Source of the DNA: Amoebidium appalachense
Lineage: Eukaryota > Ichthyosporea
Assembly: GCA_963693365.1 (NCBI GenBank)
Contig: CAVNZM010000004.1
Coordinates: forward strand, 10,664,001 to 10,728,000
DNA length: 64,000 nucleotides
Reading direction: 5' to 3'
The position numbers and the translations under genes were made by a program. Positions 23,821 to 62,804 of the stretch are shown in pieces. Position 1 is the stretch's first letter; every line of letters begins with the position of its first letter. The notes beneath the pieces are model-generated. The model saw only the letters and a program-made list of their open reading frames with translations, was not told where the DNA came from and made no database searches.

Positions 23821-26359
23821 TCAGTACTACACACAGACCAAGCTTTTCGCACAGCTATGGGCACAGGGGGCAGACAGGCGCTCAGTGCTAATTTACACAA
23901 GTCTGAAGATCTCACCATCCCATGCGCACATCCCCCCCCCCCCCCCCCCCCCCCCCCCCCTTCCCCCCCCCCCCCCCCCCCCCCCCCCATATCCCCAAGT
24001 CACCCCACGTTTTCTCGGCACCCAATTCATTCCGGTTTCCTGGCAACCGTTGTCGTTTAACGAAATAGGTGTTCAAACGGCACGAAGCCATCGACCAATT
24101 AGACACTTTCCCCTGAATAGATGCAGGGGATATCATCCTTGGCCCAAGCCTCTTCCTTCTTTTCCAGCCATCCTCTCCCCCCTCCCCCCCCCCTCATACC
24201 ACCTCTCTGCCCTCCTCCAACACCCCAAAAAAGGGCTGTGCTAGTTTGCTCCCCTCCACCCCCTCCTCCCCCCGCAACCCCGCCTCCCCCCGCACGCCCG
24301 CCGCCCAAAACACCCCAATCCCTCTCTACCTCTACTCCTCTCTGCCAACCGTGCGCTCTTCGTGCTTCCCACACGTACCTGTTTGTTTCGCTGCGTCCAT
24401 CTCAAAAATTTAACTCTCGATGTGATTACAACCAATAGTGAGACCCTCTATACAGAAGCCCTTTGTATTTCAGCAGAAGCCAAAGCCGGGTCGAAATTTA
24501 AAGGGGAAAAAAAAAAGAAACCCTTCGTTCAGGCCTGTTCAGCTGGGCGTCTGTAGTATCTGACAGCTCTGACTGTCTGAGCTTTTTGAGGGCGGGGCTG
24601 CAGGCTCAGCCGGGCTGCTAAAGGAGTTACGTAAGGAAACCACTCTTAGTGGATCATCGCGCATCACAATACACTTTGATTGGACCAAAAAGCATCGTAT
24701 CAAGTGGTCACTCTCGCAACTGCTCCATACGAGATGAGTGAAAAAAAAAAAAAAAAAAAGAAGCTCAGATGTAGAAAGAAGCTCAGGTGTAAACTAACTG
24801 GGAGGAGATCACAAGAGAGAGACTAGATTGTCCCATCTGGTCATGAGGATGTCTAAGCTACAATCTGTAAGGAGCCTACGACCAAGCTTCTCCAATGGCA
24901 GAGCCCCCCATAAACCCTGACAATAGAGTAGTCAGTCGTTCGATAGGCACTCAAGGGCAATACAGAACCAGCTTGAACACCAGATTAGTCCCAGACAAGC
25001 CCTCCCGGAGTTCACGTAAACCTGCCTAGGAAATCTAACAGTCAAGCAAGGTAGCCTAGCTGTAGCAAGGCACGCAAAAGAGAAGACACAAGCAGCGTGC
25101 ATTCCAACGAGAAAAGGTTCTGCAACGCGCAGCAACAGCCGCCGTGAAAGCTCGTGATTGTGGCTAACCAGGGAAGCTTCTCGGCGTCCTACTCAGCCAC
25201 AAAACCACCCCAAACGCGCGCCGCGGAGTGACCAAAGCCATGCCGCGTTTGGAAAAAGGATGCAGAGATGAAGACAACGTAGAAGGAGACAAGCAAGGAC
25301 CCAGTCAACTCCCAAAGCGAGAAGCACTCGCGGCCACCATAGTAACCACCATCATGCCGGGCTTCGGAGAAACATGAGGATGTCACCAGATGGAGAGAGG
25401 TAGCACACCAGCATATCACAACCGCGTGCCGAAGGCAATCGTAGAACTCAACCCGCAAGAATACAACTGCTCGCAAGTCCCTCCCCAGCGTGGGACTTCC
25501 CCTTGCCTGCAACCTTATCCCGGTGAGCTATTTAGGAGGCCTTGGTGTCTATGCCTGTATAAACGTGCGTGTACGGGAAAGAAACTGAGGAAAGCAAATT
25601 TGAAATACTTGTATTCAATAGATTAGTCGTTGTTTAGTGCAACTGGCAATCCCGAAAGTTTGGAAAGTGGTGCATGTGCTGTGTCACGTTGTTTGTGTGT
25701 ATGTATATGTTTGTGTGTGTGAGTGCATATGGCGTGTGCGAGCGTTTTGTAGGTTTGGAAATGAGTGACTGGCTGGTGTTCGGGGTGTGTGTGCGTGTGT
25801 GTGTGGGGGGGTGGGGGGGGGCTCACCAGCGTTATAAAGAGTGTTATGTAAGCTTTGAATTGAACGCATTCTGCGCATGCGCAGTGCTAGCTTGTTCTTA
25901 TGTTAGCTGGCTAAGAACTTGTCTGAGCCACCCCTCCGAAGGAGGTACAACTGTGAGCGTGTGGGCAAGCCTTTGATGGACAGGATTCGTTCGGGTGAGT
26001 TGCCGACTTTTTGTGAAAACATTAGGTGGAGATTCCACAAACAACAAGCGACGCAACACGTGAATTCAAAATCTTTGTACCCAGAAAAATGTGGTTTATC
26101 TTCGCACTGTATTCCGGGTCATACATATACATCCGGTTGTGACAATATATGTGGAAAGGGAAAATATACTAAATATCACTAAACCAAGGCTTTATACAGT
26201 TGGTTTCCACTGTTCTAAAATTGCAAAGATAAAGTCAAGAAGTCAATTTCTACTATTCTTAAAGTGCAAGGGTAGTTTGGAAAAAAATGTGTTAGCTGCA
26301 CAGTAACGGGTGAACTAAGTTATACCGATGAAGATAAAGGGAGAAACCGGTAAAGGCCA

Positions 26360-26449
<90 letters not shown>

Positions 26450-26703
26450 AATAATAATAATATGTACTGAAAACATATCCCAATATGTCAACAGCGCATT
26501 GCCCCCCCCCCCCCCCCCCCTCTAAAAAAAAAAAAAAAAAAAAAAAATTAAAAAAATATATATAAAAAAAAGTAACTCCCTGCATTTATGCAGCCAGGCT
26601 ACGTGTGGTGAAAGCCGTGTAAGTGAGTCGATCAGAGTTTTGCCACATATGTCCTACCTATGCAACGACCGCCAAAAACTTTCCTCACGATGGAGTGTTG
26701 CCA
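23821..26703. other. Gene-poor spacer upstream of LSM12
   Basis: Poly-C tracts occur at 23933-23989 and C-rich sequence continues to about 24310. From 24350 to 26300 the sequence is mostly unique, with only short frames (under 110 aa) that match nothing I recognise. A (CA)n run at 26367-26448 is followed by C(n)A(n) at 26503-26547. A perfect 12-bp palindrome is at 25872-25883. No RNA gene was recognised. Confidence 0.5.
25872..25883. promoter_or_regulatory. Perfect palindrome matching the NRF1 consensus
   Basis: TGCGCATGCGCA fits the animal NRF1 consensus YGCGCAYGCGCR exactly. A short open frame (25919-26182, plus, 87 aa, not recognised) begins 36 bp downstream. Without a confirmed gene or evidence of an NRF1 orthologue, a regulatory role is only a suggestion. 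Confidence 0.3.
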
Positions 26704-27586
26704 TTAACACGCACTGCTGTGTGCGCCAGTATTAGTACTACTTGCTGCTTCATTATTCCCACCCTCGGCCTCCTCTCCTGATGTCTCCTCCCCCGTGATG
26801 TCTCCCTCCTCTAACCTCACATTGCTTCCTTCATCTACTGTAACAACATCCTCTTGAATATGCACGGGTAACGGACCACTCTCTCTCTCCGTTATATCTA
26901 CCGACTCGTGCGTACTCCTCAAACCCATCACCTCCAACTCCACACTCTGTCTCTGATCCTGCCCAGGTGATGTATACGTCGGTGCACCGGATAATACACT
27001 GTATCTCGGTAATGTCCAGTGAGATGCACCCCTCTCCCCATCCTGTCTTGCCACCACCCCCTCCCTCGCCCTCCGAATACGCCGGGGGGGGTAAGCCTCC
27101 AATCTTCTTTGCAGCAAGTTGCTTCCTTCTTCGAACGACTTTTGTAGCCAGCCCTACGGCGCACATTACAACATTAATTGTGATTGTTGCTATCCATATG
27201 GTCGTGGCGTTAAACCGCCAGCGATCCTGTTGGGCTTCGCCCTCAACACACTTACCCTGCACACAGCCCGACGGATACGCACAATCGAAATCACCTAAAC
27301 ATGTCGTGTTGGGAAGAAGCTCGCACTTTGAATTTCGGCAGATGTGCCGCGGGGATCCACAACTAGTGTTTGTGCACGGAATGCCTAAAGGTGCAACCGT
27401 GCAAAAATTCGTAGCGTTGCAAAAACCCAAACAGGTGATGTTGTATACTGGTGCCTTGGAGTTGTATATGGAGTCGCACGGGTAGTAGCCGTTTTCAACG
27501 AGACCACTTGGTTTGGGACTTGATGTTGTTGTGTTGTTGTTGGCAAAACATAAGAGGCAGAACGAGAGAAGGAGAAGTAAACGCAT
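26704..27586 (-). CDS. Cys-rich type I membrane protein with PPAY motif (frame broken once)
   Basis: Starts at ATG 27586 with a clear signal peptide (residues 1-15, MRLLLLLSFCLLCFA). A Cys-rich ectodomain follows, dense in N-glycosylation sequons (NIT, NAT, NTS, NTT). Next are one membrane span (about residues 118-141, IWIATITINVVMCAVGLA) with a basic stop-transfer (RRRKQ), and a cytoplasmic tail with PPPAY, a PPxY motif that typically binds WW domains of NEDD4-type ligases. The layout recalls Shisa-like or other PPxY adaptor proteins; I do not recognise a specific family. After PAYSEGEG the plausible tail (TLPRYSVLSGAPTY, then an acidic EEGDITGEETSGEEAEGG end at 26704) continues in another frame. 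A 1-nt slip in the G-rich stretch at about 27045-27080, real or a sequencing error, is likely. Intended length would be about 290-300 aa. Confidence 0.65.
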
Positions 27587-27967
27587 TTTATGAGCTCACG
27601 GTGGGCTGGCACATTACTATCACATGCGATCGACAAACTCCGTGGGGTTTTGTTATAGGTACGTTGTTGAGATTAAAAGTTGTTATGACCAGATGTACGC
27701 GTATGCGCTGCAGTGAACCAGTGTGGCAACTCAAAAAAAAAAAAATATTTATTCTTTTGCGTTTTCGGTCTAAACTAGCTACTACTAAAGCTAAGCAGAA
27801 AGAGCAAAAGAATAAAACACAAAAAAAGGTAGGAATATAGCGAAACTCTGAGTAGCCAAGCTTGCAACGGCCGCGGCCTCCACTGAATATGGTTACGATA
27901 TTCCGAGCGTCGGGGTGTGATCTGATTGGATGACGACACGACCTTTAACTTCAGTTAGTCTTGCCGT

Positions 27968-28073
27968 GATTGGCCTAGAGCGCACTCACCGAAATAACCA
28001 GGGTATGGACATTTCTATTGGGTTAGAGGAATCGAATAACCGGGTTAATGGGTGAGTGCGCTGCTAGCCAATC
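27968..28073. repeat. Imperfect inverted repeat, arms about 23 bp
   Basis: Left arm 27968-27990 (GATTGGC...GCGCACTCACC) and right arm 28051-28073 (GGTGAGTGCGC...GCCAATC) are reverse complements apart from a small mismatch near the middle. The 60-bp loop holds two AATAACC-containing words in direct orientation. Confidence 0.8.
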
Positions 28074-28233
28074 AAAGCGATCACTAGGAAAATGAGCCTG
28101 AAATGTGAATGTAATGATATATGAATCAAATAACCGAGTTAAAGTTTGCATAATGTATCAATAAAGTGAATGCTAAATCTTTATGGGTCATATCGTAACC
28201 GGATCATGTCGGCTCGTGTCCTCGCTCGACCTC

Positions 28234-28311
28234 GTTATTTCGGCTCGCCTTGACGATTATTTTGGCTCGCCTATCGGCTCGCCAAAATAACCGACGGCTC
28301 GCCGAAATAAC
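28234..28311. repeat. Two nested perfect inverted repeats
   Basis: Outer arms GTTATTTCGGC (28234-28244) and GCCGAAATAAC (28301-28311). Inner arms TTATTTTGGC (28257-28266) and GCCAAAATAA (28281-28290). The word GGCTCGCC occurs between and around the arms, four times in direct orientation, so dyad and direct symmetry overlap. Confidence 0.85.
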
Positions 28312-28823
28312 TTCGGTTTCGCTCGGCCACTCGCCCCATGACTCCTGATTTTTCGTGCATGTTGCCTCAGTCTGTCAGTGAGTCACTGCCCAATCGACTC
28401 CATGAAGGGCACATCGCTTGCTCATGCATTGCGGATTCGCGGCACACGAACCGTACGTGTGACAAACGGATGCACAGTTTTTTGTGCACGGCATAAAGGA
28501 GTGGTGTATTTTTACTGTAACTTGGCCGTAGTGAACACAGTGAAAGGCGTAGAATGGGTCTTTTTATGTTGTAGCATTGCGTGATATATTTTTTCGTGTG
28601 TGGGAAAGGGTGGATATAATATTCACGTGTTGCGACGAACACAAAACCCCACGAGAGAGCTTGAGCTCAGTGATGCTTTATCTGAGATCCATCTCACAAA
28701 TCAAACATACGTAAAGAACATATAAGTATAATTAGTATACGGGGAGAACAGACAATTACGGTATGCATTTGTTTATAGTATCATGTAGCTCGTTGCAATT
28801 GATGGAGTTGCATTGTGCATGCA

Positions 28824-31183
28824 TTACATGTGTCCGGTCGGATCGTCGTCGACATCGGATACCGGGGTGGCCAGCAGGCCAGTACTGGGGACAGGTCGGA
28901 TAGAGAAGAGAGGGTGGGAGGGCAAATACTTCTTTAAGCGGCTTATGTGCTTATTGAATTTCAGCGCGAGATGGGATACTCTAGCAGCTATTGGGACCAG
29001 ACCATATATCGAGAGCTTTACAGGCCCAGGTTTACAACAGTTGTTAAATAGAAAGGAGGCAACTTCTGCTTCAAGGAAATTTGCCAAGGGTTTAAGCGCT
29101 CTAGCTCTAGATCTCTCTTTCTTGATCCAAGCGGCGAGAAGGGGTAAACCATATTCACATGCCGGGACGACAAACGTGCGAATAAATGTAAGTCTAATAG
29201 AAGGATGGAGGGGTGTGTCTCTAAAAATATTAGCCGAGAAGAAAGCTAACCGCTTACGAGCCAACTCTACCCTCTTTTCGATCAAATGGGAAAACATAAC
29301 ACCAACAGAATTAACCGGAACACCAAGATATTTGTATTCTGGAACTCAGGGTACAGGTTTAGATGTCAATGTAAATGTGTGTAACTTGTTAGCTATATCA
29401 GGTACAAGAACACCACATTTGTCTATGTTTAGGGTCATAAGGTTTGCCTTGCACCACTCTGACACTACATCGAACAATCTTTGCAGGCGTCTAGGGGTAC
29501 GGGCAAGGAGGGACAGATCATCAGCATAGAGAAGTGCAGGCGGAAAGTTATTAATAGGGTCATCATTTTCGGCATCAATCTTGACAGCCAAATCATCTAT
29601 AAATAGGTTAAACAAAAAGGGACTAAGCAATGAACCCTGCAAGAGACCTCTAGTACGAGCAAAACCATATGAAAGATGCCCATTAACCACAGCTCTACCA
29701 TAGGTTTGAGACAAGAGTGCTTCTAACAGAACACTAATGCAGTGTGGTACACCCCGTGCAGCAAGCTTTTCCCATAGGAGACCAGGGGAGACAGAATCGT
29801 AAGCAGTTTTCCAATCAATAAAGCCAACATATCGTGCACCAACTTGCATAGAATCGTGCAGTGCCATTATTTGAACATAACATGAATTGTTAACGTTCTT
29901 ACGAAAAGCGGATTGGCATGGGTTTATGCGAAGAATAGATTGAAACCTAGGGTGATGTGCAAATAACCTAAGTAAGCAAGCTTCAAGAATCTACGAACAA
30001 CCTGGGTTAGTGTGATGGGGCGAAAAGATGATATGGGGCCCTCAGAGTCCTTCTTAACTATGGGGATCACTAAGGTATCTAACCAAGATGACGGGACATG
30101 TCCACATTTAACACACCAAGAAAAGAGAGAGCTTAACATAATAGTAAGATCAGGTTTAATAGCACGATCGCTTTCCTTTTGTGGGTAGGAGGGAACAAGG
30201 ATTTTAAGAAACCCAGCAGGAAGCCTGAGTCCATCAGGTCCACAAGACTTACTAGAGCTATAACTAGATATCACAGACCATATGGTATCGGGACTGAAAA
30301 AGGGGAGGATCGATTCTATGGGGATAGATGTGTCTACAGGCCACACAATAGGTTTCTGAGCGGGGGTCCTATCTTTAAACAGTTCCGAGAAATACTCATC
30401 AGAGTCTATGAGGGGGTCTCCAGTGGTATCCCCAATAATACGAGCAGGGGGGCCAAATCGATTCATACTAGCAAGCCGGCGCAAGCTTTCCTTTTGAGAC
30501 ACGGGCTCACCTAGTCTAGCGGGAGTGGTGTTTGGTAACAAGAGAGCATCGGGATATTCCTTCCTACCACCACCAGCATAATCACCGAGATCTATTAGAT
30601 CATCAACAATAAAGTTAGTGCATGTATCTACTACGAGATGTGAATCTGGTCTGGCTTGTGTAAATTCTAATAGGCGCATATATATAGGGTGTTTCGTTGC
30701 ATAGCATACACATACATCAACTCTACCCTACTGTGACTTGAGCTGGGATAGACGGAGGCGAAAGGTGGGAGGAGGAGGGGGGAGCAGATCAAGGGAGATC
30801 ATAGGTAGGAAAAGGATAGGAGAGTGGTCAGATGACCTAGAGAGTTTTGACATGGTTGATGGCCAAAAGGCCACTCCCCAGTCGGTGTTGTGAGCATGGG
30901 ATATTTGAGGGAACCGCAAAGTGTGACTTTGGACATACCTTGCTAAACGGATAGCGCGCTCCGGGGGCTTAGATGGGTACCCGACACTCATGATTGCATT
31001 GTGTCTGTGTGGTGGAGTCGCGCGCGTGTTAAAATCACCTATAATTGGTAACTGTGACAACTCATGAGTCAATTCGGCAACCGACATAGATGATGGGTAA
31101 TATACAAAAGTAAAAACATTAGAAAGAAACTCTATAGACACCGAGAATTTCGTTTTTGCTACCGGTTTGCACCTCACTCTCAC
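28824..31183 (-). mobile_element. Degenerate non-LTR (LINE) retrotransposon with APE endonuclease and RT
   Basis: Read on the minus strand: an apurinic-type endonuclease C-terminal part (GDFNTRATP near 31040-31010; SSDHSPI near 30820), then a spacer. The reverse transcriptase follows, with FRKN upstream, FIDWKTAYDSV, GLLQGSLLSPFLFNLFIDD and the catalytic YADD at 29517-29528, then EYKYLGVP and a C-terminal domain ending near 28824. It is not active as written: an in-frame TAG at about 30728, a frameshift between about 29920 and 30000, an in-frame TGA at about 29346, and the endonuclease N terminus (WNxRG and QE regions) not found. The exact ends and any target-site duplication could not be placed. 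Confidence 0.88.
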
Positions 31184-31410
31184 GTGTGGCGTACAATAAT
31201 GCCTCGGTTTTTCGCGTAACCGGGGTGTGTGGATGTGTCGACCAATGTAGAGTTGAATTTGTGGTGGTTTTTATACTGTGTTTCGCAAATCACTGTAAAC
31301 GTGTGGTTGTTTGTCTGTTGTTGTATGTAACTGATTTTATCGTCGAGTGTCCCGGGGGGAGGCCCTTTTGGGGGCCCAGTGTCCGAGCATTCCAGAAGAA
31401 GAAGGATAGA

Positions 31411-31824
31411 TTAGGCATCGGTTTGGTCCGACGCCTGTGGGGTTGGTTCCCACTTGTCTCTTACGGGGTCGTATGCACGACCTTCCGCCAGCGCGAACAG
31501 TTCGCAGAAGAGCTCGATTTCCATCTCGCATCGGCGTTTGCGCTCGAGTAGTTTCTCACCAGAAAACATTGGTTCCTTCGTGTCCGTGTCTATCACGCTC
31601 GTAGCATCGTTTTCCAACTTTGCGAGGAACTCTTTTGCCTTGCTGATGCGTACACGACAGCGTGTGGCGCACGCATTCTTAGCAGACACTTTACGTTCTT
31701 TGTCTGCTTTCTGAATGTTTTCCGGCGCGCTTGGGTCGTAGCTTGGGAGGTGGGTGAAGAAGCTTCCACACCCCTTTGTCGCGTCACGGATGAACGCACG
31801 GTTATATAATACCGAAACACACAC
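31411..31824 (-). CDS. Hypothetical charged 137-codon frame upstream of the LINE
   Basis: Open from a TGA at about 31828 to a stop at 31411, without an ATG near its 5' end (the first codon of the open stretch is GTG), so it is an exon or a fragment rather than a whole gene. Composition looks like protein rather than repeat: SKAKEFLAKLENDATSV, SGEKLLERKRRCEMEIELF, then AYDPVRDKWEPTPQ. A helical, charged middle and a Trp/Pro end are visible. It lies on the same strand about 230 bp 5' of the LINE endonuclease frame, so it could be an ORF1 remnant or the last exon of an unknown gene. I do not recognise it. Confidence 0.4.
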   Translation of the reverse strand: MCVSVLYNRAFIRDATKGCGSFFTHLPSYDPSAPENIQKADKERKVSAKNACATRCRVRISKAKEFLAKLENDATSVIDTDTKEPMFSGEKLLERKRRCEMEIELFCELFALAEGRAYDPVRDKWEPTPQASDQTDA

Positions 31825-31829
31825 ACGTC

Positions 31830-37495
<5,666 letters not shown>

Positions 37496-38880
37496 TCAGA
37501 CATCTACCGAAATATGGTTGCTAAGTGGCACAACCGTTGTAGATGTACCATTTTTGTGCTTCAGATCTTTCTTTGTCGTCAGCTTTCTTAAACTCTGCGA
37601 CCCAATTCCACTACCAACAGTTGCAGAGTCATCCCTGTGATCTATGTTTACGTTGGCCGCGCTCTGTGTACTGTCAGTAGGCATCATTCCCTTCAAACTA
37701 GTGATCACAAAGGTATACATAACAGCGATAAGTGTTAAATTCAAGCAGCTGACTACGTAGCGAGGCCACAGATAAACAACCAAGGCAGTCCATGCGTATG
37801 CCAGGTTGAGGCAAATAGTCATGCCCCAGCACACCGACGACAAAAAGCACCTTGCATTGGTCGAGATCGACCTTTCGCAGCCACTTGCAGAGTAAACAGG
37901 CACAGCGCCGCCCACAAATCAACCGCGATGGGCCACAACTGAAAGAACAGAACATAGCCTGTATTGGCGGAGTTATCGTCAAAAAACTCGTCGATGGTCA
38001 TGTTGCAGAACATGATGAGGTCCCAGCAGGCGGCGATCAGGTGTGGAAGCATGAAGAGAAACAATACCGCAAACAAGTTTCGCTTCTTGCATAGAAGTCT
38101 CGCTACACCGGAGTTGCCCACAGGGACCAACCGCAGGCTGGGAAGAAGGACGGGATAACCATAGTAGATAATGATCACGCGCAACTTGAGGATACACATG
38201 GGCCATATGGTCAGGGCCCGCACCAACTGGTTGGGCAGCAGAATGAACGGAATATAGTAGGCAGGGGATGACCATGTTTCAAAAGTGACCTTCCCCGTGC
38301 TGAGGCTCAGATTTAGGGTTGCCTGGTACAGGGTATAGCAACTGAACCCTGCAAGTGTGGCTGCAAGAAACGAAAACGGTAACCGTTCACTTCGTCGTAG
38401 GTTTGCTCGGTGCCACCAGTACCACAGAAGGGTTAGTACAGCGGCAAGCAGGGATAAACCCCCGGTGACATGTAGTTCAACATGGACACGATGAACAGAT
38501 CGTTCTTGTTGTATCTGCGTTTTAAAGTGCCCAAATAGTTATGTACCGTAGTCCAGATGAGTAATGATGGAAATGTATGCTGTAAGGAAGAGGAAAATGC
38601 ACAGAACCAACTACAAACCGGCCCGCATGTGCAAGGACATACTGCCGCCCATCTGCTTGACTAGCCATCCCAGCTGTTGCTGATGTTGGATATCTGCGTC
38701 ACGGTGCTTATCCGTCGCAGTGGCCTGTTCTTGGTTGCTTCGGAAACGGCAGCATGAGCCTCGTCAGATAGCACCACTACTTCTGTGTGGTGTGAGCCCA
38801 ACTGCGTGTCTGAGTTTAAGTCGTTGTAAGGGGTGGTTTCTTGTTGTGTGTGGCCGCCACGTTGCCATGTTCAACTGCCA
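37496..38880 (-). pseudogene. Broken multi-pass membrane protein gene, 7TM-like
   Basis: Seven or eight hydrophobic spans can be followed on the minus strand: LVLCIFLFLTAYISII (about 38625-38575), LSLLAAVLTLLWYWW (38455-38410), FSFLAATLAGFSCYTL (38385-38335), YYIPFILLPNQLVRAL (38260-38210), LFAVLFLFMLPHLIAACW (38075-38020), YVLFFQLWPIAVDLWAALC (37965-37905), WGMTICLNLAYAWTALVVY (37830-37775) and a last one near 37745-37690. A hydrophilic N-terminal part (about 38880-38640) and a Ser/Thr-rich tail to the stop at 37496 flank them. The frame is broken by at least one stop near 38610 and by frameshifts near 38525, 38463 (at a GGGGG run) and 37890. Introns may explain one of these but not all. The YxLLPxxxRAL pattern vaguely recalls 7TM proteins of the RGS-receptor type; I cannot assign a family. 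Confidence 0.55.
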
Positions 38881-39804
38881 GTGTTTGCCAGAAACGGTGT
38901 CTAGTCCGTTGAAGGGTGCTGAGATGTGCGCATGTGTTTTCAAACTAGTTGATGTGTACACAGGGTGTGTCCATCTGTGCCATGGATGATCTACGAAAAA
39001 TATAGGGTGGGAAACGTTGAAAAGATCCATTGATCCAAGATCCTTTGGATCTTGTCACGGGCGAGAATTCTGTACTATTCCGAATCCGCACTTCGGAAAA
39101 GGGAATATGTACTATTTCAAAGCACACCTACACGCCGTGCACGTGTAATATGATGCCAACCATTGCATGCATGGGAAGTAGGATGCAGTCCGTTTCTGTG
39201 GCTAGCACAGCTACATAACAACTTATACATCATGATATATTGAGGTCATGCGTGGGCAACTGGGCATGTGGCATAGGCATGTGTGTATGTAACGTATAAA
39301 CTGACGTCGACGTTGTTATGGCGTTACGTGCCCCTCAGTGAAATCGAGTCCTGTCAGCGCCACACAATAATTATTGAATATCGTAGTGTAATGTGAATAC
39401 TCAAAAGTGAATTCCGATTGAACAGCACCTGTACAACATACCCTTTTTTTTTAACACGCCAACTATGTTATTTGGTGCTCATCACACGGCCTATCACACG
39501 GTCACTCTCTCGGTCACTCAGCTCCCTCAGGGTCGGGGGACGGGCTCCAGATGGTCCTGACATAAGATACCATTGTGTGTTTTAATTGGATCGGAGCGCA
39601 CCCACCACATTCCAACTGAAGTTGGGAGAGCGAAACCATGGTGTTTCTAGATGGCCGTGAACCATGGGCATGCGCACGAAGCTCACGAACGCCTATGCAT
39701 TAGTCTAAGCGCCCCCCCCCTACGTTTCCCCGGCATCCCTCTCTCCCTCTATCTCTCTCTCTTTCTTCCCCCGCCCTCCCCCCGGGCGCCCGTTCCTGTG
39801 CAGG
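38881..39804. other. Presumed promoter region of the methyltransferase-eEF1B gene
   Basis: Mostly unique sequence with no supportable frame. The G/C content rises at 39500-39800, followed by pyrimidine-rich sequence. CTGTGCAG just before the start codon would allow a 5' UTR intron ending at 39803. Confidence 0.4.
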
Positions 39805-49305
<9,501 letters not shown>

Positions 49306-50744
49306 TGGTCACGTGCTCGAGTGTTGAAGGCAATTGGGAGCATGGTTCACCTTGTTGGTGAATGGGTCAAACCTTTTTATGAGTAATCTAGCGGCTAGTG
49401 TGTGAAAGGTAAATGGTGATGTGTAAATGTTTGTAGTATCAATTCTAAGCATATAATTAATTGACGTGCAATAATAGTAGTGTGTATATACATTTTTTAA
49501 CACACATTCGGCAGTACAGAACTTTCAAAGCACCACCATAATCTAACGCAAATAAGACGTGGGTGTGGTGTAGTTACGAAGTTAATGTTAAGTTGGAGGT
49601 GAAGATAACAATTGTGCCTGGTGTTATGCCTAACGACGTCTTGCTCTGTGTGATTTTACCCAGCGCAGGAAGTGCACGTGGCGGGGAGCTTACTTGATGT
49701 GTGTACATTGAAAGGTTGAGCAAAGCAATGCCCGATTTGGCATTAATATTATAACAATGTGGGGTTAGCACTACGACACAAAATCATTCGTGAATGGTCC
49801 CCACCACACTAAAATGAAATGTAAGCTTTTCCAGATTCCATGTAAGATACAAACATGTATAAACGTGGTTTTGGTCATGACAGGGGGCCTCCCACCCCGT
49901 ACCATGAGTATATTGATATATGTTGTCACATCAAGTATGTATGGATGGACACCGGGGCATGACATGTATGCTCAATGCAACGTTGCCAAAGGGAGAGCAT
50001 CATGATCCACATTCCAGATGCCACACGCCTGTGATGATTTTACCTTTATTGGTTGCTTTGGGTCACAGCCCGCTGTGCCCATTATGGAAAGCCATGCCAG
50101 CACAGCCACCCACTTGCCTATTATGTACGTCACGTGATCAGCACAACCTCAATCACTGTTGGATCGTGGCATGATCATGAATTTGGGTTGTCCACTTTCG
50201 GTATGTGTGTGTGTGTGTGCTTGTATATATGCGTGTGTGTGTGTGCGTGTGTGTGTGGTCATGTGTGTGTGCGCACACACATGTACGCGAACATGTGTGT
50301 GTGCTTATGGTGTGCTTAATGTGTGCGTGTAGTGTCCGACTCCATCCCTCACCGAGTCTATTCATCAGTGTGTGCACCCATATACTATCGTACACGTTCG
50401 ATGTGTGTGGTGTCCTTTCATTCCGAAGGTCGACAGGTACATGAAGCGAAACAAGTACATAGCAACTATGAAAAATGTGTGGGGGCATGGGTGCATTGTG
50501 TGCACACGTGCATTAGTGTGTGTATGTGTGTGTGTTTGCGAGCATGAGCGTATACGCGTGTGCGTGCCTGTGTGCCCGTGTGTGTGTAAATGTATGTGTG
50601 TGGGTATGCAAGCTCAATTGCACACAAAGCTGCAACCACTTATAACACATTCACTCTTGACTGAGCTCTCATCTCGAACACGAGAAGCAGCAAGAACCAA
50701 TGGTTGAACGAGGTTATGTTGTGACTCTCGCCCACGCTTCATGC
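49306..50744. other. Spacer between convergent genes
   Basis: Lies between the 3' ends of the fusion gene (plus) and PRPF4 (minus). Unique AT-leaning sequence fills 49306-50190, with GT-rich degenerate repeat at 50200-50330 and 50515-50600. No gene is visible. An AATAAA on the minus strand near 50044-50050 could serve PRPF4. Confidence 0.5.

Positions 50745-62804
<12,060 letters not shown>

Larger units (their letters stand above)
27587..28823. other. Spacer with inverted repeats, upstream of the PPAY protein gene
   Basis: Unusually free of microsatellites compared with the rest of the window. It contains a pair of inverted repeats at 27968-28073 and two nested dyads at 28234-28311 (listed separately), and the word AATAACC recurs at about 27994, 28036, 28129 and 28286. 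A 68-codon frame at 28378-28584 (plus) is not recognisable. Confidence 0.5.
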
